From Cellvibrio sp. 79 (GTDB lineage Bacteria > Pseudomonadota > Gammaproteobacteria > Pseudomonadales > Cellvibrionaceae), in NCBI GenBank assembly GCA_003056245.1, contig MVDH01000003.1, forward strand, positions 186,001 through 250,000: a stretch of 64,000 bases of DNA. The letters run 5' to 3'. Under the pieces are notes generated by a model. It did no database searches, was not told the origin of the DNA, and saw nothing but the letters and a program-made list of their open reading frames with translations. Each line of letters starts with the position of its first letter. The first letter of the stretch is position 1. Below, piece by piece: positions 30,558-40,233 of the stretch. The position numbers were made by a program, and so were the translations under genes.

Positions 30558-31946
30558 ATGCTCAAACGCTTGCTCAACCTATTCACCTCCAAGGATTCCG
30601 GAAAAGCCTCCGGCCACCGCACTAGCGATGGAGCCATATCCATCCCCCGCGATCAGCACAATATTTCCCGTAAAAATATCAGCCAGGCGGCGATAAAAAT
30701 CATTAAGCAACTGGAAGATGCCGGCTATTCTGCTTATCTGGTTGGCGGTGGTGTACGCGATTTATTACTCGGCAATCATCCCAAGGATTTTGACGTCGCC
30801 ACTAACGCGAAACCTGAAGAGGTTAAACGCCTGTTCCGCAGTGCGCGAATTGTTGGTCGCCGTTTCCAGATAGTCCATGTGCGCATGGGCCGCGAAGTAA
30901 TTGAAGTTACCACCTTCCGCGGCCACCATGAAGACAGTTCCCAGCATGCATCCCGCAGTGAAGACGGCATGCTGCTGCGCGACAATGTCTATGGCACCCT
31001 GGAAACCGATGCCATGCGCCGCGACTTTACTGTCAATGCCCTCTATTACACACTGAAAGACTTTTCGGTGATCGACTACTGCAAAGGTGTAGAAGATTTG
31101 AAAAATCGCACCCTGCGGATGATTGGAGATCCGGAAACCCGCTATAAGGAAGACCCGGTACGCATACTCCGTGCATTACGTTTTGCCGCCAAATTGGGAT
31201 TTACCATCGACCCCAAGACGGCCAAACCCATTAGCGAACTAGGCAATTTGCTACTGAATGTATCTGACGCGCGCTTGTTTGAAGAAGTACTCAAGCTATT
31301 CCTCGGCGGCTCGGCCACCGCCACCTTCAATTTGCTGCGCGATCACAATTTACTGCTACACCTGTTTCCTGGAACCGATGCTGCGCTTAAAGCAAACGAT
31401 GAACTGGGCGCAAACCTGATCGAGCAATGCATGATCAATACAGATAAGCGTATCCGTGCAGATAAAACCGTCACCCCTGCGTTTATCTACGCAGCCCTGC
31501 TTTGGCCTGCCTTGCAACAGCAATTCAAATTGCTTTCCAGCCAGATGACGCCTGCCCAAGCCTGGGTACAGGCAGGCACCAATGTTATCAACCAGCAACT
31601 GACCCGCACAGCAATTCCCAAACGCTTCCTGATTCCCATGCGCGAGATCTGGGATTTACAGCAACGCTTGCCCAATCGCCTTGGGTTGCGCGCCCTGCGA
31701 ACGCTTGATCACCCCCGATTCCGGGCAGCCTACGATTTCCTATTGATGCGTGAAGCCGCAGGAGAAGCACTCGATGGGCTGGGCGTTTGGTGGACCAATT
31801 ACCAGACAGCCAACGATGACGACCGTGAGCGCATGGTTAAAGACCTTGCGAGACAAGGTGGCCCTAAAGCGGGAGCAAATAAACCTCGCCGCCGTCGCGG
31901 GCCGCGTAAGCCAAAAACTGATACCACTAACAGCGGGAACGAATAA
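30558..31946 (+). CDS. pcnB: Poly(A) polymerase I
   Basis: Adds 3' A tails that promote RNA decay. The 462 residues belong to the class II nucleotidyltransferase family that also contains the CCA enzyme. They show the 'LVGGGVRDLLLG' motif, the metal-binding 'DFDVAT', 'VTTFRG', 'RRDFTVNALYY' and 'EDPVRILRALRFAAKLGF'. A strongly basic C-terminal tail rich in Arg/Lys, typical of PcnB rather than CCA enzymes, is present. folK starts four bases after the stop. An N-terminal extension of about 45 residues with Ser/Lys precedes the catalytic core. Confidence 0.95.
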   Translation: MLKRLLNLFTSKDSGKASGHRTSDGAISIPRDQHNISRKNISQAAIKIIKQLEDAGYSAYLVGGGVRDLLLGNHPKDFDVATNAKPEEVKRLFRSARIVGRRFQIVHVRMGREVIEVTTFRGHHEDSSQHASRSEDGMLLRDNVYGTLETDAMRRDFTVNALYYTLKDFSVIDYCKGVEDLKNRTLRMIGDPETRYKEDPVRILRALRFAAKLGFTIDPKTAKPISELGNLLLNVSDARLFEEVLKLFLGGSATATFNLLRDHNLLLHLFPGTDAALKANDELGANLIEQCMINTDKRIRADKTVTPAFIYAALLWPALQQQFKLLSSQMTPAQAWVQAGTNVINQQLTRTAIPKRFLIPMREIWDLQQRLPNRLGLRALRTLDHPRFRAAYDFLLMREAAGEALDGLGVWWTNYQTANDDDRERMVKDLARQGGPKAGANKPRRRRGPRKPKTDTTNSGNE

Positions 31947-31950
31947 TTTT

Positions 31951-32445
31951 ATGGTGGTGGCCTATATAGGTCTGGGCAGTAACCTGGAAGATCCACTGGA
32001 TCAAGTCCAACGCGCATTTGATGAACTGGATTCACTAGCCAGCACTCGCTTGCTCAAACGCTCTTCACTCTACCAAAGCCGCGCAATAGGCCCGGAGCAG
32101 CCAGACTACATCAACGCGGTTGCGCAACTGGAGACCAACCTTGCGCCACTGGAGCTGCTGGATGCATTGCAAACCATAGAGCAAACACATCGGCGCGTCC
32201 GCTTGCAACATTGGGGACCGCGAACTCTGGATCTGGATTTATTGCTCTACAACAATGAAACCATCCAGCATCCACGCCTGTCAGTTCCCCACCCTTATCT
32301 AACCCAGCGCGGTTTTGTGCTTTACCCGTTGGCAGACTTAGACCCGAATTTACATTTCCCGGATGGCAAGTCCCTGCAAGCACTGTTAAAACAATGCCCG
32401 TTTGAAGGGCTGGTACGCTTGCCAGAGAATCGCCAGCCGGCGTAA
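31951..32445 (+). CDS. folK: 2-amino-4-hydroxy-6-hydroxymethyldihydropteridine pyrophosphokinase
   Basis: Transfers pyrophosphate from ATP to 6-hydroxymethyl-7,8-dihydropterin in folate synthesis. The ATG at 31951 gives 164 residues starting 'MVVAYIGLGSNLEDP', the conserved family start. A longer in-frame ORF from 31750 lies inside pcnB and is rejected. Motifs: 'GPEQPDYINAVAQLET', 'WGPRTLDLDLLLY' (metal-binding Asp pair) and 'PHPYLTQRGFVLYPLADL'. pcnB-folK adjacency is standard. Confidence 0.96.
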   Translation: MVVAYIGLGSNLEDPLDQVQRAFDELDSLASTRLLKRSSLYQSRAIGPEQPDYINAVAQLETNLAPLELLDALQTIEQTHRRVRLQHWGPRTLDLDLLLYNNETIQHPRLSVPHPYLTQRGFVLYPLADLDPNLHFPDGKSLQALLKQCPFEGLVRLPENRQPA

Positions 32446-32454
32446 GGAGTTACT

Positions 32455-33138
32455 GTGGACGCTGTATTTGAAGAACTGGGCCTCGACTTAACTAATACCA
32501 AATTGCCGCGTTATATCGCCGTAGAAGGCTGCATTGGTGTAGGGAAGACCACCCTCGCGCGCAACATTGCACGTTTATTTAATTACGACATGCTGCTGGA
32601 GCAACCGGAAGAAAATCCATTTCTGGAGCGCTTTTATCGCGATCCAAAATCCACGGCATTACCCACCCAATTATTTTTTTTGTTCCAGCGCGCCAACCAA
32701 TTACAAAACCTGAAGCAGGGCGATATTTTTGAACCGGTGCGTGTAGCTGATTTCCTCATTGAAAAAGATCAGCTCTTCGCACGAGTCACCTTGGATGACG
32801 ATGAATTGAATATTTATCGTCAGGTTTATGACAAGCTGGTCATCAACGCTCCGCAGCCGGATCTGGTAATCTATTTGCAAGCGCCGCTGGATGTATTGCT
32901 TGACCGTATCCGCCATCGCGGGATTAGCGCAGAACAACATATCAGCGCCGATTATTTAAAAGCGCTTAATAATGCGTACACCGAATTTTTTCATTTTTAC
33001 GATGGCGCACCATTATTGATTGTGAATGCCAAGGATTTAAATCTGGCTAAAAATCGTGACCATTTCAAGCAACTGGTGGAATATATCCTCACTATCAAAA
33101 GTGGTCGTCACTACTACAATCCGGTGCCTGCGCTTTAA
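32455..33138 (+). CDS. Deoxynucleoside kinase (deoxyguanosine/deoxyadenosine kinase type)
   Basis: Predicted nucleoside-salvage kinase of 227 residues in the dNK/thymidine-kinase-2 superfamily. The start is GTG at 32455 with AAGGAG nine bases before it. Walker A is 'VEGCIGVGKTTLARNIA'. Substrate-site motifs include 'EQPEENPFLERFYRDP' and 'DRIRHRG' (lid). A gene of this type between folK and panB is common in Pseudomonas-like bacteria. Exact base specificity cannot be read from the sequence. Confidence 0.88.
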   Translation: MDAVFEELGLDLTNTKLPRYIAVEGCIGVGKTTLARNIARLFNYDMLLEQPEENPFLERFYRDPKSTALPTQLFFLFQRANQLQNLKQGDIFEPVRVADFLIEKDQLFARVTLDDDELNIYRQVYDKLVINAPQPDLVIYLQAPLDVLLDRIRHRGISAEQHISADYLKALNNAYTEFFHFYDGAPLLIVNAKDLNLAKNRDHFKQLVEYILTIKSGRHYYNPVPAL

Positions 33139-33148
33139 TCATTTCAAC

Positions 33149-33180
33149 TGCGCACTTCTTCTAAAGTGCGCAATTATTTT
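33149..33180 (+). terminator. Hairpin between the deoxynucleoside kinase gene and panB
   Basis: TGCGCACTT (33149-33157) pairs with AAGTGCGCA (33164-33172) and is followed by ATTATTTT, a modest terminator. Confidence 0.55.
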
Positions 33181-33230
33181 CCATGCAATTTTATTTCTTT
33201 TTATTGCCGCTTTTTACAGAGATTACTGCC

Positions 33231-34070
33231 ATGCCCTACGGAACTATCAACAGCACTTCCACAGCAGACACAGCACTCACCAAAAGTGTCACGATCAATA
33301 CTCTCAACAAGTTAAAAAGTAGCGGTGAAAAATTTGTTGTTATTTCACTTTACGACGCACATATGGCAGCCATGGCCCAACGCTGTGGTGTTGAAGTGGT
33401 ATTGATAGGCGATTCACTCGGTATGACAGTGCTCGGTTACGACAGTACGATTCCCGTCACCATGGAACAAATGATTTATCACGTGGAAGCAGTGGCGCGC
33501 GGTAATAAAAAATCATTAATTATTGGTGATTTGCCCTTTATGACTTACGCCACGCCTGATGATGCAATGCGTAATTGCATGCGCATCATGCAGGCCGGTG
33601 CGCACATGGTAAAACTGGAAGGCGGCGCCTGGTTAGCAGATACAGTACGTATGCTGGCAGAACGCGGTGTCCCAGTCTGCGCGCATTTAGGATTAACACC
33701 ACAATCGGTGAATAAATTTGGAGGATTCCGCGTGCAAGGCCGCGATCAGGAAGGCGCAGAAAAAATTCTCGCTGACGCAAAATTACTTGCTGAAGCCGGC
33801 GCCGACTTACTGGTACTGGAATGTGTTCCCGCCGCTCTCGGGGCACAAATTACACGCGAAATCGCCATTCCAACAATTGGCATTGGTGCAGGCCGCGATA
33901 CCGATGCACAAGTATTGGTAATCAACGACATTCTCGGTTTAACTGAACAACCCCCGAAGTTTTCCAAAAATTTTTTACTGGAAGCAAACGACATTCCCGG
34001 CGCAATGCAAAAATATGTAGCCGATGTTAAAGCAGGCACTTTCCCTGGTGAAGGCAATATTTTTAATTAA
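33231..34070 (+). CDS. panB: 3-methyl-2-oxobutanoate hydroxymethyltransferase (ketopantoate synthase)
   Basis: First committed step of pantothenate and CoA synthesis, using methylenetetrahydrofolate. The ATG at 33231 gives 279 residues; an upstream in-frame ATG at 33183 adds a hydrophobic stretch not found in the family. Motifs: 'VVISLYDAHMAAMAQRCGV', 'VLIGDSLGMTVLGYDSTIPV' (metal Asp), 'KLEGGAW', 'AHLGLTPQSVNKFGGFRVQG' and 'TIGIGAG'. panC usually follows panB but is absent here; a terminator follows instead. Confidence 0.96.
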   Translation: MPYGTINSTSTADTALTKSVTINTLNKLKSSGEKFVVISLYDAHMAAMAQRCGVEVVLIGDSLGMTVLGYDSTIPVTMEQMIYHVEAVARGNKKSLIIGDLPFMTYATPDDAMRNCMRIMQAGAHMVKLEGGAWLADTVRMLAERGVPVCAHLGLTPQSVNKFGGFRVQGRDQEGAEKILADAKLLAEAGADLLVLECVPAALGAQITREIAIPTIGIGAGRDTDAQVLVINDILGLTEQPPKFSKNFLLEANDIPGAMQKYVADVKAGTFPGEGNIFN

Positions 34071-34101
34071 TATAAATTGTACTGATATAACTGGGACACT
34101 T

Positions 34102-34130
34102 AAAAATGCCGCACTATAGCGGCATTTTTT
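34102..34130 (+). terminator. Terminator after panB
   Basis: AAAAATGCCGC (34102-34112) pairs with GCGGCATTTTT (34119-34129) and ends in a T run. Confidence 0.9.
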
Positions 34131-34300
34131 ATTTCAATGCCATAGTTGCATCATGCGTAAACCCAGCCTCTGTCACAATCAGCAACTATCTATTAATCAG
34201 ATTGTCTCCCTAATAGAACCCTGACTTAAACATTCGTCGTGGACTAAACGTTATCCATTAAATATCACTCACAATTAATTCATAAATTGACGTGCAATAA

Positions 34301-34750
34301 TTATTGTCCGTCGCTCGACCATACTTTCATACTCTGGATTGCCAATAACTTGCAAGCCCCTTTTACATCGACATATGTGCGCATCACTTGATAGCGGGCA
34401 GTGCGAAAGTTTTTTCCATCCGCATTCCATTTGTCCACGCTACTTAAACCTTCTACTACTGCCGTATTGTCCAATATGCGCACACTTAAATCGTGGGAGC
34501 GACGCGCTTTGGGCTTTTCTTCTTTCTGGAGACGAGCAAGCAATTGTGTTTTATTTTCCTTAAGGCTTGCCAGATTGTGCACCCAATAAAATTCATCGGC
34601 GAGCAATCCACTTAAAAATTTAATATCGGCTTGCTGTACAGCGATCTCATATTGCTGATCAAGGGCAATCAATTTTTCCTTTTCCAGGCAGGAGCCAGCA
34701 TAGGTTGGAGTTGCTATCAATAGTGCGGTCATTACTGTAATTTTTTTCAT
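34301..34750 (-). CDS. Secreted DUF4440/SnoaL-like (NTF2-fold) protein
   Basis: A 149-residue exported protein. A signal peptide (about residues 1-18, ending 'TPTYA') is followed by an NTF2-like domain with 'LIALDQQYEIAVQQADIKFL' and 'LLADEFYWVHNLA', the typical DUF4440 beginning, then 'VRILDNTAVVEGLSSVD' and 'GKNFRTARYQVMRTYV'. Function unknown; related domains bind small molecules or act as isomerases. A structured region and a strong terminator lie 69-245 bases upstream on the same strand, which suggests control in the leader. Confidence 0.75.
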   Translation of the reverse strand: MKKITVMTALLIATPTYAGSCLEKEKLIALDQQYEIAVQQADIKFLSGLLADEFYWVHNLASLKENKTQLLARLQKEEKPKARRSHDLSVRILDNTAVVEGLSSVDKWNADGKNFRTARYQVMRTYVDVKGACKLLAIQSMKVWSSDGQ

Positions 34751-34818
34751 TGTTTTTACCGTTTAACTTTTTATTAAAAAATCAGAAGCATTGAAAGTAA
34801 CATATATTTTTTTATCGC

Positions 34819-34850
34819 AAAAAAAAAGCCGACACCAAAACGATGCCGGC
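34819..34850 (-). terminator. Strong intrinsic terminator upstream of the DUF4440 gene (minus strand)
   Basis: Read on the minus strand, GCCGGCATC pairs with GGTGTCGGC (plus positions 34842-34850 and 34828-34836), with two G-U pairs, followed by a run of nine T's. It stands 69 bases before the DUF4440 start codon, so it ends an RNA that comes from further upstream. Confidence 0.75.
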
Positions 34851-34912
34851 CAAGACCATACTAGATTACAAATAAAGGGGAGTTCCAAACTGGGCTAAGA
34901 GAAAAAACCCAA

Positions 34913-34994
34913 CGGTAACTTTCACAACCTCCCTAAATCAATAAGCTGACCAATCGCAACACCACCGTCAGCTCACAGGGAGAAACCGTTACCG
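34913..34994 (-). other. Unexplained multi-helix RNA element (possible sRNA or leader)
   Basis: Three nested perfect inverted repeats: CGGTAAC/GTTACCG (34913-34919, 34988-34994), CTCCCT/AGGGAG (34929-34934, 34977-34982) and AGCTGAC/GTCAGCT (34944-34950, 34967-34973). They stack into one 82-nt stem with internal loops. On the minus strand it is followed by another small stem and then the terminator at 34819-34850. The order helix, terminator, gene resembles a riboswitch or attenuator leader, but a free-standing sRNA or the 3' UTR of the gene at 35100 is equally possible. It matches no riboswitch consensus that I recognise. Confidence 0.45.
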
Positions 34995-35099
34995 GTAGTT
35001 TCAGTATTGTTCAGTTTTCAACCGTTGCCAGTTTTTATATGATCATTTTTAAATTATTTGGTGATAACCGACTAATCCTGATTATGAATCGCTATAAAG

Positions 35100-35435
35100 C
35101 TACGAGATCCTGCTAATTAACACCAAAACCTCATTAATTAACTGGTCCAAACGGCCCGCCGTTGTTGAACGTAATGCAAAATCATCGATCAGTTTCAGCA
35201 AGCGATTAAGCTTGGGGCGCGCCGCCCGAAACTCCTCGGTAACAGGTTCATAAAGCAGATCATGGTCCTGCACACTTAACTTACCCAGCTCGGCCAATTC
35301 GGCATGGAGCGCGCTGATCAAATCGTAGAAAAAGTCTTTGCGATCCAGGCTATTTGCCTCCCAATAAGCCTGATCCAACCCCGCCTGCAATCCCTCCAGA
35401 ACCGGAATTGCATTGGAAATACTGTTACACGCCAT
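35100..35435 (-). CDS. Hypothetical helical cytoplasmic protein
   Basis: A 111-residue protein without signal peptide or membrane segments. The sequence is mostly helix-forming, acidic in the middle ('ALHAELAELGKLSVQDHDLL') and ends in a leucine-rich helix ('RLDQLINEVLVLISRIS'). I do not recognise the family. It stands alone, with the structured RNA element downstream and a LysE-family gene divergent upstream. Confidence 0.6.
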   Translation of the reverse strand: MACNSISNAIPVLEGLQAGLDQAYWEANSLDRKDFFYDLISALHAELAELGKLSVQDHDLLYEPVTEEFRAARPKLNRLLKLIDDFALRSTTAGRLDQLINEVLVLISRIS

Positions 35436-35556
35436 AACACACCTTCACATTAACTAACCTTAATCGTTTGAGTATAGGAGACTTTAACGTCGCCGCGACT
35501 GCTCTGTTACACTGCAAACGACCATCCCCCTGACTTGCGTAAATCACCTTATATAA

Positions 35557-36171
35557 ATGTCGCTCGAACAACTTTGGCTGTTTATCACGCTTACGTTCAT
35601 TGTCTCTGCCAGCCCTGGCCCGGTAATGCTGTCATGCATGGCTGATGCTGGCCGCTTCGGCTTTGCCAAATCCATTTATACGATGCTCGGAGCCAGTACC
35701 GGCAACCTGGTGCTGATGTTGTTATCGGCCGTTGGTCTGGGATTGCTGGTAGGGGAGGCTGAGTGGATCTTCCATACCATTAAATGGATAGGCGCCGCTT
35801 ATTTGGTGTATTTAGGTATCGCCCTATTCCTTGCCGCTCCGAATAACCTGCAAGACGAACTGCCAACGATTCGTAGCAGCCACCTATTCTGGAAATCCCT
35901 CCTGGTGGCCGTGACCAATCCCAAAGGATTGATTTATTTCGGCGCCCTCTTTCCGCAATTTATTGATATTCACCGCCCCATGACCTCCCAGTTCACGCTA
36001 CTGACGTTGATTTTCCTGGCTACCGATTTGCTGTGGATGGCTATTTATGCCTTGGGTGGCAGCGCCATTATGCGTTGGTTAAAGTCGCCCACCCACCAAC
36101 GCTGGTTCAATCGTATTTCCGGGGGAGCGTTAGTTGCTGCAGGAATCGCCCTGGCGTTCACCCGGCTATAG
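35557..36171 (+). CDS. LysE/RhtB-family amino acid exporter
   Basis: A 204-residue inner-membrane protein with about six hydrophobic helices. The N-terminus 'FITLTFIVSASPGPVMLSCM' is the LysE signature, and 'FWKSLLVAVTNPKGLIYFGALFPQF' is the conserved second motif. The family exports amino acids or their derivatives with the proton gradient. The substrate is not predictable here and no adjacent regulator is present. Confidence 0.9.
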   Translation: MSLEQLWLFITLTFIVSASPGPVMLSCMADAGRFGFAKSIYTMLGASTGNLVLMLLSAVGLGLLVGEAEWIFHTIKWIGAAYLVYLGIALFLAAPNNLQDELPTIRSSHLFWKSLLVAVTNPKGLIYFGALFPQFIDIHRPMTSQFTLLTLIFLATDLLWMAIYALGGSAIMRWLKSPTHQRWFNRISGGALVAAGIALAFTRL

Positions 36172-36319
36172 CACCGGTCTATCGTCACTATCAACGCAAT
36201 GGCATTCCAAATTCTGGTGGATATGAACGCAATTTCGATATAAGCAAAGAAAAAACAATTCTTTTTCAAGCTGTATAAAAATCCCTAAGCTGCACTCATC
36301 AACTTATGGAGACAGCAGC

Positions 36320-36922
36320 ATGTCCAGCGTAAATTCTTTTTTCCCTCAATCATTGTGCAATCAACCGGTATTGATCGTGCCCGGCCTGCGCAATAGCGAT
36401 GAAAACCACTGGCAGAGCCGCTGGGAAGAAAAACTCCCTGGCAGCAAACGTATTGAGCTCACGGAATGGGATACACCTGATCTGGAAAAGTGGAAGCAAG
36501 GCATTCGTGATCAATTGCAAAATGCCGATAGGCCCGTAGTCATTATTGCTCACAGTTTTGGCACTCTGGCGAGTGCAAGTATTGCGCAAGAGTTTCCGGA
36601 AAAAATTGCAGCGCTATTTTTAGTGGCACCAGCAGATCCGGATAAATTCAATATTGCTGCACAATTGCCGCAGCACTCATTGCCAGTGCCAGCACAAATT
36701 ATTGCGAGCAGTAATGACCCCTGGTTGACTGAAGCTAAAGCGGCTTATTGGGCATTGCTATGGGGTGCAGATTATTTGCGCTTTAAAAATGTTGGCCATA
36801 TCAATAGCGCATCAAACCTTGGCGACTGGCAGGACGGTATTACCCAATTGCAACGGTTGTTACGCAAAGCAAATGCACGCCGCAACGCAGTGATAATCCA
36901 ACAGAATTCGAAAGCCGCCTGA
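36320..36922 (+). CDS. RBBP9/YdeN-type alpha/beta hydrolase
   Basis: A 200-residue small serine hydrolase. The conserved start 'LIVPGLRNSDENHWQSRWE', the nucleophile elbow 'IIAHSFGTLAS' (serine), 'IIASSNDPWL' (acid) and 'FKNVGHINSASNLGDW' (histidine) are all present, so the catalytic triad looks intact. The physiological substrate is unknown. GGAGA lies upstream of the ATG. It is monocistronic. Confidence 0.88.
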   Translation: MSSVNSFFPQSLCNQPVLIVPGLRNSDENHWQSRWEEKLPGSKRIELTEWDTPDLEKWKQGIRDQLQNADRPVVIIAHSFGTLASASIAQEFPEKIAALFLVAPADPDKFNIAAQLPQHSLPVPAQIIASSNDPWLTEAKAAYWALLWGADYLRFKNVGHINSASNLGDWQDGITQLQRLLRKANARRNAVIIQQNSKAA

Positions 36923-37279
36923 CGTTGACATTAACGCAACAGATAGGGATATCACGTTGTGTATTTAATTCCTCACAACCAATGAACAACTTCACAAATC
37001 CTGCGCAGGCTTTTGCTTGCGTTTTCAAACTCCAGTAAATTGCGTAGCGAGCATCACCGCCACTAGTTGGTGTTGACTCGCCAACACTAATAATAATTAC
37101 CTGGCAATCATCGCATCTTCATTGTTGCTTCTCTTTACTGTGTTTTCGTTAATGACACCCGCAGCCCGGATTCATAGCGTTTAGATTTTTACTGATAAAC
37201 AACAATACAATTCCTGACAGTTAACAGCAGTATCATTAACCGGATGCGGTAGGACCCAGGTCTACTGGAAATCCTTCCT
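36923..37279. other. Intergenic stretch without recognised gene
   Basis: 357 bases between the hydrolase and the aminotransferase. I see no convincing ORF, tRNA or terminator. It probably holds the aminotransferase promoter. Confidence 0.5.
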
Positions 37280-38488
37280 ATGAAAGACAACACACCAACA
37301 TCGGCATCATCAATACAAACGGCATCAATACCAACTGGTTTCGATACCAGCCTTTTTGCCAAAACGACACACAACCCATCGTTTGCCAGCCTTACGAAAC
37401 AATTTACCGAGATAAATGGATTACGCGATTATTGCATTCCGGTTAACCCTTATTTTCCACCCGTAGCAGTGATGGAAAAGTTACAGGAGCGAATTGCGTT
37501 TGCGCTGAAATATTATCCCGGCTCCAATGAAAATATCGCTGAAAATATTGCACAGTTTTCCGGCGTTCATAATCCAAAAACGATTATCGCAGGCAATGGT
37601 TCCACCGAAATTATTTCCTGGCTGAATTCACTGTTTATTAAAGACAGCTTATTTGTTCCGGTTCCATCATTTGGCCGCTGGATTGAAGAGCCCCAAGGCT
37701 TGGGTATTGAACTACATACTTATCAATATCATGACTCACAAAACCAATATGTTGCGCCCGAACAATTGTTTGCAGAGGTAATGGCATCCGGCGCGCGTAA
37801 TCTGGTGATTTGCAACCCGAATAATCCCACCGGTTCTATTTTTTCGCGCGAACAAATTTTATGGCTTCTGGAGGAGCTTGCGCATCTCGATAATATTATT
37901 ATCGATGAATCTTTTATCGATTTTTCCGGCGCAGAACCGCCCAGCATCAAAAATGATGTAGCAAATTATCGCAATGCATGGGTACTAAAAAGCCTGGGCA
38001 AAAATGTTGGCCTGCATGGCTTGCGCATGGGCTTTGCCATTAGCAATGAAAACAATATTGCCAAATTACGCAAACACCTGCCCTATTGGAATGTGAATGG
38101 CGTTACCGAAATGCTATTGCACCTAATTAAAGACGAACATGCCAGCTATCACCAAAGCCGCATGAAAACTATTGCTGATGCAATTTATTTATCCGAGCGT
38201 TTTGAAGAGTTGCCTGATTTTACGGTTTACCCAACCCATTCCAATTTTATCTTCGTTAAACTAACGGATGATATTAACGGTACAGAACTGCGCGACCGCG
38301 TATTGCAAAACCACGGTTGTTTTATTCGCAACTGTGGCAATAAGCTGGGATCTAGTGCGCAGTATTTCCGCATCGCGGCGCGCCCGGCGGAAGATATAAA
38401 CCACTTGGTAAATGCCTTTAAAATAGAGCTGGCCAGTATGAAAATGATTAATAGCAAATCGACAAATGAGAAATCTGGCATCTATTAA
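37280..38488 (+). CDS. Class I/II PLP-dependent aminotransferase (HisC/CobD-like)
   Basis: A fold-type I enzyme of 402 residues. Signatures: 'YYPGSNENIAENIAQFSGV', 'IIAGNGSTEIISWL' (phosphate-binding), 'NLVICNPNNPTGSIFSREQ', 'IIIDESFIDF' (pyridine-N Asp) and 'LKSLGKNVGLHGLRMGF' with the Schiff-base lysine. It resembles histidinol-phosphate aminotransferases and threonine-phosphate decarboxylases, but no histidine or cobalamin genes are adjacent, so its substrate is open. The first 30 residues are low-complexity Ser/Thr and outside the family core. Confidence 0.85.
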   Translation: MKDNTPTSASSIQTASIPTGFDTSLFAKTTHNPSFASLTKQFTEINGLRDYCIPVNPYFPPVAVMEKLQERIAFALKYYPGSNENIAENIAQFSGVHNPKTIIAGNGSTEIISWLNSLFIKDSLFVPVPSFGRWIEEPQGLGIELHTYQYHDSQNQYVAPEQLFAEVMASGARNLVICNPNNPTGSIFSREQILWLLEELAHLDNIIIDESFIDFSGAEPPSIKNDVANYRNAWVLKSLGKNVGLHGLRMGFAISNENNIAKLRKHLPYWNVNGVTEMLLHLIKDEHASYHQSRMKTIADAIYLSERFEELPDFTVYPTHSNFIFVKLTDDINGTELRDRVLQNHGCFIRNCGNKLGSSAQYFRIAARPAEDINHLVNAFKIELASMKMINSKSTNEKSGIY

Positions 38489-38541
38489 TCCAATATTTGC
38501 TAATTTCGACATGTATAAATAAAGAAATCTGTAAAGACAGA

Positions 38542-38569
38542 AACCTGCGCAGCTACAGCTGCGCAGGTT
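38542..38569. terminator. Long palindromic hairpin between convergent genes
   Basis: AACCTGCGCAGCT (38542-38554) pairs perfectly with AGCTGCGCAGGTT (38557-38569), with a two-base spacer. There is no clear T tract, but its place between converging genes suggests a terminator. Confidence 0.55.
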
Positions 38570-38588
38570 CTCTCGATCCCCGCATCTT

Positions 38589-40154
38589 TTATTGTGGCAC
38601 GCTGGTGCGGATTAAATAATCAAAAGCACCCAGCGAAGCGGTAGCACCTGCACCCATTGCAATAATAATTTGCTTGTAAGGCACATTAGTGCAATCCCCT
38701 GCGGCAAATACACCCGGCACAGACGTTTCACCGCGCGCATTGATTTCAATTTCACCGCGATTCGTCAGCTGCACAGTACCTTTGATGAAATCAGTATTCG
38801 GTAACAAACCAATTTGCACAAAAATACCTTCCAGTTCTACCGTAACAATTGCATCAGTATTGCGGCTTTTGTATTTCAATGCAGTTACTTTTTTACCATC
38901 ACCGACGACCTCCGAAGTTAGCGCTTCGGTAATAACCGTTACGTTATGCAAACTGAATAATTTGCGCTGTAACACTGCATCGGCACGCAATTTTGAGTCA
39001 AATTCAATCAATGTTACATGAGCAACGATTCCCGCCAAATCAATGGCCGCTTCAACGCCCGAATTACCACCACCGATAACAGCAACACGTTTGCCTTTGA
39101 ATAACGGGCCATCGCAATGCGGACAATACGCAACGCCTTTGCCGCGATATTCTTTTTCACCGGGTACATTCATTTCCCTCCAACGCGCACCGGTAGCGAG
39201 AATTATGCTTTTACTTTTCAAGCTGGCACCGCTGACAAGTTTTACTTCCACCAAATCGCCGGGATTATCACCAAGAATAACGTCGCTGGCTTTTTGCAAA
39301 TTAATAACGTCCACATCGTATTCTTTAACATGTTGCTCCAACGCCATTGCCAATTTCGGACCTTCTGTAGCTTTTACGGAAATAAAATTTTCGATTCCTA
39401 CAGTGTCCATCACCTGGCCACCAAAACGTTCGGCAATAACACCGGTGCGAATGCCTTTACGTGCGGAATAAATTGCTGCCGCTGCACCTGCGGGGCCACC
39501 GCCAATAACCAACACATCGAAAGGATCTTTTTCGCTGAGCGCCGCTGCATCGCGTTCGGCAGCTCCGGTATCAATTTTGGCAATAATTTCTTCCAGGCTC
39601 ATACGCCCCTGGCCAAAATGTTCACCATTTAAATAAATGCTGGGTACCGCCATGACTTGACGCTTATCAACTTCGCTCTGGAACAATGCACCATCAATCA
39701 TGGTTGCCGAAAAATTCGGGTTGAGTGCGGCGAGTAAATTTACCGCCTGTACAACATCCGGGCAGTTATGGCAGGAAAGTGAAACAAACACTTCAAAATG
39801 AAATCTGCCTTTCATCGCTTTAATTTGTTCAATGGTTTTTGCATCCACTTTCGGCGGATGAGCACCGGAATGCAATAACGCCAATACTAATGATGTGAAT
39901 TCATGGCCCATGGGAATACCCGCAAATTCAATTCGTGGCGGCTCACCTTGAGCGGCAACAGAAAATGACGGGCGATAATTCGCATTGCCCTGCTCGCTAA
40001 TACTGACTTTGTCAGACAGTGTAGAAATTTCTTGCAGGAGAGTTTTTAATTCCTGCGCTTTTGCACTCCCATCCAGGCTGGCCACCAGTTGGATCGGGCG
40101 TTGCAGTTTTTCCAAATAGGCTTTGAGTTGACCTTTGATCGCGGCATCTAACAT
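38589..40154 (-). CDS. ahpF: Alkyl hydroperoxide reductase subunit F
   Basis: NADH-dependent flavoprotein disulfide reductase that recharges AhpC. The 521 residues comprise a double thioredoxin-like N-terminal domain with the redox pair Cys128-His-Asn-Cys131 ('[13 protein letters not shown]'). The thioredoxin-reductase-like body has '[19 protein letters not shown]' (FAD), '[20 protein letters not shown]' (active-site CPHC and NAD) and '[17 protein letters not shown]'. It lies 79 bases downstream of ahpC on the same strand. Confidence 0.97.
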   Translation of the reverse strand: MLDAAIKGQLKAYLEKLQRPIQLVASLDGSAKAQELKTLLQEISTLSDKVSISEQGNANYRPSFSVAAQGEPPRIEFAGIPMGHEFTSLVLALLHSGAHPPKVDAKTIEQIKAMKGRFHFEVFVSLSCHNCPDVVQAVNLLAALNPNFSATMIDGALFQSEVDKRQVMAVPSIYLNGEHFGQGRMSLEEIIAKIDTGAAERDAAALSEKDPFDVLVIGGGPAGAAAAIYSARKGIRTGVIAERFGGQVMDTVGIENFISVKATEGPKLAMALEQHVKEYDVDVINLQKASDVILGDNPGDLVEVKLVSGASLKSKSIILATGARWREMNVPGEKEYRGKGVAYCPHCDGPLFKGKRVAVIGGGNSGVEAAIDLAGIVAHVTLIEFDSKLRADAVLQRKLFSLHNVTVITEALTSEVVGDGKKVTALKYKSRNTDAIVTVELEGIFVQIGLLPNTDFIKGTVQLTNRGEIEINARGETSVPGVFAAGDCTNVPYKQIIIAMGAGATASLGAFDYLIRTSVPQ

Positions 40155-40233
40155 GGTGTGTGCTCCGGGAGATTTTTTGGTAAAGCCCGCCTTGTGAGCG
40201 AGCTTTTTTATTTAGGAAAATCGTGAATACGAA

